Both the position numbers and the translations under genes were made by a program. Positions 59,888 through 64,000 of a stretch of DNA of 64,000 nt are shown here, piece after piece (position 1 is the stretch's first letter; the number at the start of each line of letters is the position of its first letter). Below the pieces are notes generated by a model. It worked only from the letters and a program-made list of their open reading frames with translations, had not been told where the DNA came from and did not search any database. Origin of the DNA: Sciscionella sediminilitoris (GTDB lineage: Bacteria > Actinomycetota > Actinomycetes > Mycobacteriales > Pseudonocardiaceae). Location: positions 1 to 64,000 of the forward strand of contig NZ_JALM01000003.1 of assembly GCF_000737195.2 (NCBI RefSeq), written 5' to 3'.

Positions 59888-61269
59888 GCTCGGGCTCCTT
59901 GTCCTGCGTACCGGTACGCGGCACCGGGATGGTCGGCGCGCAGCTGCCGCTGTCCGGCGCCGTAGAGGGTTTCGCGCAGTGTGCTGCCCGGATATCCGGT
60001 GCGCACCAGTCCCCTGCCGCGCAGTTCGGGGACCACGTACTCGACGATGTCGGCGAAGGTGCCCGGTGTGATGGCGTAGGCGAGATTGAATCCGTCCACA
60101 TCGGACTCTTCGACCCAGCGCTCCAGTTCATCGGCCACCGTGTGCGGCCCGCCGACCAGAACCGGTCCCATCCCGCCGATTCCCACCCAGTCGGCGATCT
60201 CCCTCGGGGTCCATTCCCGATCCGGGTCCGCGCTGGAGAACGCCTCGACCGCGCTGCGCACCGCCTCGGTCTCCACATAGCGCAGCGGGGTGTCCGGGTC
60301 GTAGCTGGACAGGTCGAGACCACTCCAGCCACCGTAGAGGCTCAGCGCACCGTCATAGCTGGCGTACCGCGCCAGATCCCGGTATTTCACCTGCGCGTGC
60401 TCATCGTTCTCCCCGGTGATGATCGTCAGCAGCGCGAAGAACTTCAGGCTGCGCGGATCACGCCCGTACTCCTCGGCGCGCCGCCTGGTGTCCGCGACCA
60501 GCGGAGCCAGTACCTCCGGGCGGGTGCCGGTGACGAAGACGGCCTCGGCGTGCCGGGCGGCGAAATCCCTTCCCCGCGGCGAGGCACCCGCCTGGAACAG
60601 CACCGGGGTGCGCTGCGGCGAGGGTTCGGCGAGGAAGATCCCGGGTACCTCGAAGTGCTCTCCCTTGTGCGCGACGGGATGCACCTTCGCCGGATCGGTG
60701 TACAGGCCGCGCTCCGGATCGCGCAGCACGGCGCCGGGTTCCCAGGAGTACTCCCAGAGTTTGTACACCACCTCCATGAACTCCTCGCCGAGTTCGTAGC
60801 GGCTGTCGTGGCCGATCTGGCCCGCCCGCCCGAGATTGCGCGCCGCACTGTCCAAATAGGAGGTCACGATGTTCCACGCGACCCGGCCCTTGGTCAGGTG
60901 ATCCAGGGTGGTCATGGTGCGCGCGAAGGAGTACGGCTGCTCGTAGGTCGCGGACACGGTGATCCCGAACCCGAGATGCTCGGTCACCGCGCCCATGGCG
61001 GCGACCGCGGGCAGCGGATCGGTGAGCGGAACCTGGGCGCCTTCGGTGATGGCCGGTTCCGCACCGCCCCGGTACACGTCGTAGACCCCGAGCACATCGG
61101 CGATGAACAGGCTGTCGAACCCACCGCGTTCCAGCAATCGCGCGAGATCGGTCCAGTAGTCGAGATCGGTGTAGCGGTGCGACTGGTCCTCGGGATGCCG
61201 CCACAGTCCGGGCGACTGGTGCCCGGAACAGCTCATGTCGAAAGCGTTCAGGTGAATCTGCTTGGTCAT
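59884..61269 (-). CDS. NtaA/SnaA/DszA-family LLM-class flavin monooxygenase
   Basis: A 461-residue luciferase-like monooxygenase. The family signatures TLDHLTKGRVAWNIVTSY, AKVHPVAHKGEHFEVPG and PVLFQAGASPRGRDFAARHAEAVF are all present and close to DszA, the sulfone monooxygenase. ATG 61269 overlaps the transporter stop (ATGA). With the DszC-like enzyme it would cleave C-S bonds and release sulfite. No flavin reductase is encoded in this window. Confidence 0.85.
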   Translation of the reverse strand: MTKQIHLNAFDMSCSGHQSPGLWRHPEDQSHRYTDLDYWTDLARLLERGGFDSLFIADVLGVYDVYRGGAEPAITEGAQVPLTDPLPAVAAMGAVTEHLGFGITVSATYEQPYSFARTMTTLDHLTKGRVAWNIVTSYLDSAARNLGRAGQIGHDSRYELGEEFMEVVYKLWEYSWEPGAVLRDPERGLYTDPAKVHPVAHKGEHFEVPGIFLAEPSPQRTPVLFQAGASPRGRDFAARHAEAVFVTGTRPEVLAPLVADTRRRAEEYGRDPRSLKFFALLTIITGENDEHAQVKYRDLARYASYDGALSLYGGWSGLDLSSYDPDTPLRYVETEAVRSAVEAFSSADPDREWTPREIADWVGIGGMGPVLVGGPHTVADELERWVEESDVDGFNLAYAITPGTFADIVEYVVPELRGRGLVRTGYPGSTLRETLYGAGQRQLRADHPGAAYRYAGQGARA

Positions 61270-62699
61270 CGAACCTCCTGGCTCACCGGATCGGGATGGG
61301 CGGATTCCGCGTCGGCGTCGTGCCCGACCGGTTCCCAGCGGCCGATCAGCAACGCCGCGCCGCCGAGCACCGGGGCGATCGCGATCACCCAGAACACGCC
61401 CGTGGACAGTGCCGAGGACAGCACCGGGAACAGGAACAGCGTCACCGCGGTCGCGATCGCATCGCTGCCCCTGCTGAACCCGACACCGGTGCCGCGCAGC
61501 GAGGTCGGGTAACTCAGTGCCGCGAAGGTCATCAGGTTCGCGCCGGGCCCACTGCCTTGCGCGAACAGATACAGCCCGAGCATGGCCAGGGCCGCGACGA
61601 TGGCCACCGTGCTCGTCGGGGTGCCGATCAGCGCGAGCGTGACGAAAGCCAGCAGCTGTGCGGTGAACCCGATCAGGGTCATCGGCCAGGCACCGAGCCG
61701 CCGGGAGAACGTGATACCGAACAATCCGCCGGTGAACGCGAACGCCACGTTCAGCAGCAGCGAGGCGATGATCGTCGTCAGGCTGCCCTGGGCGAGAAAG
61801 GTCGAGATGATCACCGGGAGCCCGAAGGCCACCGAGTTGTAGCCGAAGTTCTGCGCCGCGCAGACGATCAGGTTCTGCACGGTTCGCCTGCGGTACACCC
61901 CGCGGAACAGTTCCCGGTAGCCGCGCGGTGCCGCGGTAGTGCCCGCGGACGCGCCCGGCCGCACCTCGACGGCGAGCCCGTAGGTCTCCCGCAGAATCCG
62001 CGCCGCACCCTCCAGATCGCCCTGATTCGCCGCCCAGGACGGCGATTCGCTGATGTAGCGCTTCCGGACCAGGATGATCAGCAGCGCGGGTACCGCGCCG
62101 AACCCGACCGCGAACCGCCACAACAGGCCGTGCTGCTCGCCCGGAAGTATCGCGTACAACCCGAGAATGAGCAGATAACAGGCACTCGTCGCGGCGTACC
62201 AAGCTGGGCACCAGGCCGCGGTGCGGTCGCTTTTCCCGCGCCTGCCCCGCAATCGGGAGAACTCCGCGAGAAACGCCATCGCGACCGGGAGATCCATGCC
62301 CACTCCGATCCCCATCACGAACCGGAAGAACACCAGCATCTCCGCGTTCACCGCGCAGGCGGCACCGATCGCGGCGAACACGAAGAAGAACATGTCCGCC
62401 ATGAACACCCGGTACCGGCCGATCCGGTCGACGAGCCAGCCGCCGAAGAAAGAACCGAACAGCACCCCGAAGGAGATCGAGGCCACCACGATCCCCAGTC
62501 CGGCCGGGCCGAGCCCGAATTCCCGCGCCACATCGGTTTCCCCGTAGGCGAGCGAGGTCAGATCATAGGCGTCCAGGAACACCCCGCCGAGCGCGATGAA
62601 CACGATCATCCTGGCATGCCTGGTGTTCGCGCCGAGCCGGTTCACCACGCCCGCGACATCCGCCGCCGAGCCGACGATGGTGGAGATCTGCGCTGCCAT
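61266..62699 (-). CDS. MFS importer (sugar/aromatic-acid symporter type)
   Basis: A 477-residue transporter with 12 membrane segments: N-terminal FLDAYDLTSLAYG, motif A GGWLVDRIGRYRVF, GVGMDLPVAMAFLAEF, and a long cytoplasmic loop in the middle. This pattern is that of the sugar-porter/AAHS branch. First gene of the operon with both monooxygenases, so it probably imports the organosulfur substrate. ATG 62699; in-frame codons further upstream to 63401 lie opposite the TauE gene and are not coding. Confidence 0.85.
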   Translation of the reverse strand: MAAQISTIVGSAADVAGVVNRLGANTRHARMIVFIALGGVFLDAYDLTSLAYGETDVAREFGLGPAGLGIVVASISFGVLFGSFFGGWLVDRIGRYRVFMADMFFFVFAAIGAACAVNAEMLVFFRFVMGIGVGMDLPVAMAFLAEFSRLRGRRGKSDRTAAWCPAWYAATSACYLLILGLYAILPGEQHGLLWRFAVGFGAVPALLIILVRKRYISESPSWAANQGDLEGAARILRETYGLAVEVRPGASAGTTAAPRGYRELFRGVYRRRTVQNLIVCAAQNFGYNSVAFGLPVIISTFLAQGSLTTIIASLLLNVAFAFTGGLFGITFSRRLGAWPMTLIGFTAQLLAFVTLALIGTPTSTVAIVAALAMLGLYLFAQGSGPGANLMTFAALSYPTSLRGTGVGFSRGSDAIATAVTLFLFPVLSSALSTGVFWVIAIAPVLGGAALLIGRWEPVGHDADAESAHPDPVSQEVR

Positions 62700-62859
62700 G
62701 GGCTCAGCTAAGCGGTGCGACCGCGGCCCTGTCAGTATCTCCCGTGCGGTGAGAACATCGCGGACACCGAACTTGTCGATGTGCGGCGCTTGCTGGTACC
62801 AGCCTTCGGCCCGGTTCTGGAGCCTCCGTACCGGGCCACGCATCGGTACCCTGGCCCGC

Positions 62860-63615
62860 GTGCCGGGAACCGTATGGGAACTGTCGTGGTTGCCGCTGGC
62901 CGAAGTGGTGGCGGCGATACTCGTCGGCGGGTTCGTGCGGGGTTTCGGCGGTTTCGGGGCGTCCATGGTGTGGGTTGTCGGAATGTCGCTGGTGCTACCG
63001 CCCGCCACGGCGATTCCCACCTCGCTGATGCTGGAGGTTCTCGCCAGCCTGCAGCTGCTCCCCCGGATCTGGCGGGACACGCACTGGCGCTCACTGCGCT
63101 GGCTGCTCGCCGGTGTCGTGCTCGGGCTCCCGCTCGGGACCTGGGCGCTGACCGCGGTCGCCGAACGTCCGATGCGGCTACTGATCGGGATTGTCGTCCT
63201 GGCGACGGCGATCATCATGGCGTGCGGGTGGCACCTCGAAGACCTTCCCGGCCCGGTGGGGGCGACGACGACGGGAGTGGTGTCCGGCGCCCTCAACGGC
63301 GCGTTCGCGATGGGTGGCCCACCGGCGATCCTGATGTACTTCTCCGCACCACAGCACGTGGCCGTCGGCCGCGCCTCGCTGATCGCCTTCTTTCTGTGCA
63401 CCGACCTGCTGGGGACCGGTTCGGCTGCCGTCGGCGGACTGGTGACGTGGCCCTTGCTGGCTCAGGTCGCGGTGCTCTTACCGGTGTCCCTGGCCGGCGT
63501 CGGCCTCGGCGCTCTGTGGTTCCGCCGCACCCGTGCCACCGACTTTCGCCGCTATGTGCTGTGGCTGCTCGCCGCGCTGTCCTGCCTGACGTTGACGCAG
63601 ACCATCTTCAGCTAA
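62860..63615 (+). CDS. TauE/SafE-family anion exporter
   Basis: A 251-residue membrane protein with 7-8 hydrophobic segments: VGGFVRGFGGFGASMV and, in the second half, VSGALNGAFAMGGPPAILMYF are the two family repeats. TauE/SafE proteins export sulfite or sulfoacetate. The GTG at 62860 is chosen because the hydrophobic core begins right after it; no clear ribosome site. Divergent from the organosulfur operon, which fits removal of sulfite produced by DszA-like cleavage. Confidence 0.82.
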   Translation: MPGTVWELSWLPLAEVVAAILVGGFVRGFGGFGASMVWVVGMSLVLPPATAIPTSLMLEVLASLQLLPRIWRDTHWRSLRWLLAGVVLGLPLGTWALTAVAERPMRLLIGIVVLATAIIMACGWHLEDLPGPVGATTTGVVSGALNGAFAMGGPPAILMYFSAPQHVAVGRASLIAFFLCTDLLGTGSAAVGGLVTWPLLAQVAVLLPVSLAGVGLGALWFRRTRATDFRRYVLWLLAALSCLTLTQTIFS

Positions 63616-63701
63616 CTTGCCGGGCCGTTGTTTGCCGCCCTTGGGCGTGATCCTCCGATCAGGCGATTTTCCATGAAGTAGCGGGAATTCGGCCTGCGTC
63701 T

Positions 63702-63717
63702 TGGTAAGATAGATGTT
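63702..63717 (+). promoter_or_regulatory. Conserved AT-rich promoter element before the right DUF222 ATG
   Basis: TGGTAAGATAGATGTT ends at the ATG and is the counterpart of 941-956. TAAGAT would be the -10. No Shine-Dalgarno sequence, so leaderless expression is likely. Confidence 0.45.
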
Positions 63718-64000
63718 ATGAGCACTGGGGAATTCGGTGCGATATTGTCGAGTCGGGGGCGGTTGGACCGGTTCATCGAGCAGGCTGTTGTGGTGCGGCG
63801 TGCGGAGGCGGAGTTGTTGTCTCAGCTTGCCGAGTTGGATAAGGAGGGTGCGCCGGTCGAGTTCGGGTACTGTGGTTCGGCGGTGACTTTGGTCCAGGAT
63901 GTGTTGCGGATCCCTCGTGCCGAGGCGCGCCGGATGGCCGAGCGGGCGCGGGTGTTGTTTGGTGCGCTGAGGGTTTAGTGGGGAACCGTTGTTCCCGGAT
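63718..64000 (+). pseudogene. Second DUF222 (13E12-type) gene, frameshifted by one base
   Basis: The frame from ATG 63718 gives 86 residues, MSTGEFGAILSSRGRLDRF onward, about 85% identical to the start of the left copy, then stops at TAG (63976-63978). Aligned with the left copy (GCGCTCGGGATC), this copy has one extra base within GCGCTGAGGGTTT. Removing it restores ALGFSGEPLFPD, which continues to the window edge. So it is a broken gene or a sequencing slip. It points outward, opposite to the left copy. Confidence 0.75.

Noticed and set aside
62700-62859. Minus-strand reading APHIDKFGVRDVLTAREILTG upstream of the MFS gene
   Set aside because: Looks protein-like for about 25 residues but has no start, no homologue that I can name and no ribosome site; may be a relic, too weak to call.
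1-64000. Tandem repeats, CRISPR arrays, tRNA genes, insertion sequences or prophage genes
   Set aside because: Reading both strands showed no repeat-spacer array, no transposase or integrase motif, no cloverleaf and no phage structural gene. A covariance-model scan could not be run and would be decisive for RNAs.

Overview
The window is high-GC (about 70%) actinobacterial DNA, densely packed and with many ATGA/GTGA start-stop overlaps. Gene content suggests a steroid-degrading actinomycete: a KstR2-controlled HIP (steroid ring C/D) cluster in the same order as in mycobacteria and rhodococci, 13E12-type DUF222 genes, and many TetR/APC/SDR catabolic units. Pseudonocardiaceae would fit, but the genus is inference. 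No tRNA, rRNA, CRISPR, phage or transposase gene was recognised.

Layout. 1-940: DUF222/HNH gene facing out of the window, frameshifted. 1015-10420: steroid C/D-ring cluster, with fadE30-ipdF-kstR2-fadA6 leftward and fadD3-echA-fadE31-fadE32-fadE33 rightward from a perfect KstR2 operator at 4803-4816. 10398-14356: leftward operon of L-rhamnonate dehydratase, tryptophan 2,3-dioxygenase, kynureninase and a tyrosine phosphatase. 14435-15331: remnant of a DUF1445 gene and a nucleotidyltransferase. 15337-19818: FAD amine oxidase plus acyl-CoA ligase, divergent from MarR plus an MFS exporter, with twin TTAG-N5-CTAA operators. 19767-24001: PAP2 phosphatase, sirtuin, SWIM protein and SNF2 helicase. 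24211-26540: TetR/flavin-fold protein divergent from SDR/VOC.

26555-33758: amine or polyamine catabolism (APC permease, class III aminotransferase, PuuC-like aldehyde dehydrogenase, amidohydrolase) with a divergent TetR and two copies of one operator. 34122-39157: IclR, CocE-type hydrolase, crotonase and a membrane-anchored C69 peptidase homologue. 39456-49511: carbohydrate cluster (glucarate dehydratase-like enolase, CUT1 ABC transporter without ATPase, GntR, secreted DUF4185-like protein, six-hairpin glycosidase, CE7 esterase, SDR). 49519-51158: HSL-type esterase and TetR with two operators. 51130-56308: a 987-residue kinase/M23/aminotransferase fusion, a divergent Lrp regulator and an APC permease. 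56333-58621: TetR, DUF2871 protein, secreted HAD phosphatase, DoxX. 58724-63615: organosulfur cluster (DszC-like and DszA-like monooxygenases, MFS importer, TauE/SafE exporter). 63718-64000: second DUF222 copy, also frameshifted, facing out.

The genes form small regulator-plus-catabolism modules, and for most of them the operator can be seen. The HIP module would convert the steroid C/D-ring propionate to CoA esters and oxidise them, but ipdAB, ipdC and echA20 are not in this window. The least conventional items are the kinase-M23-phospholyase-like fusion, the crotonase without catalytic glutamates inside the HIP operon, the deletion remnant of a DUF1445 gene, and the inverted, broken DUF222 pair at the two ends.
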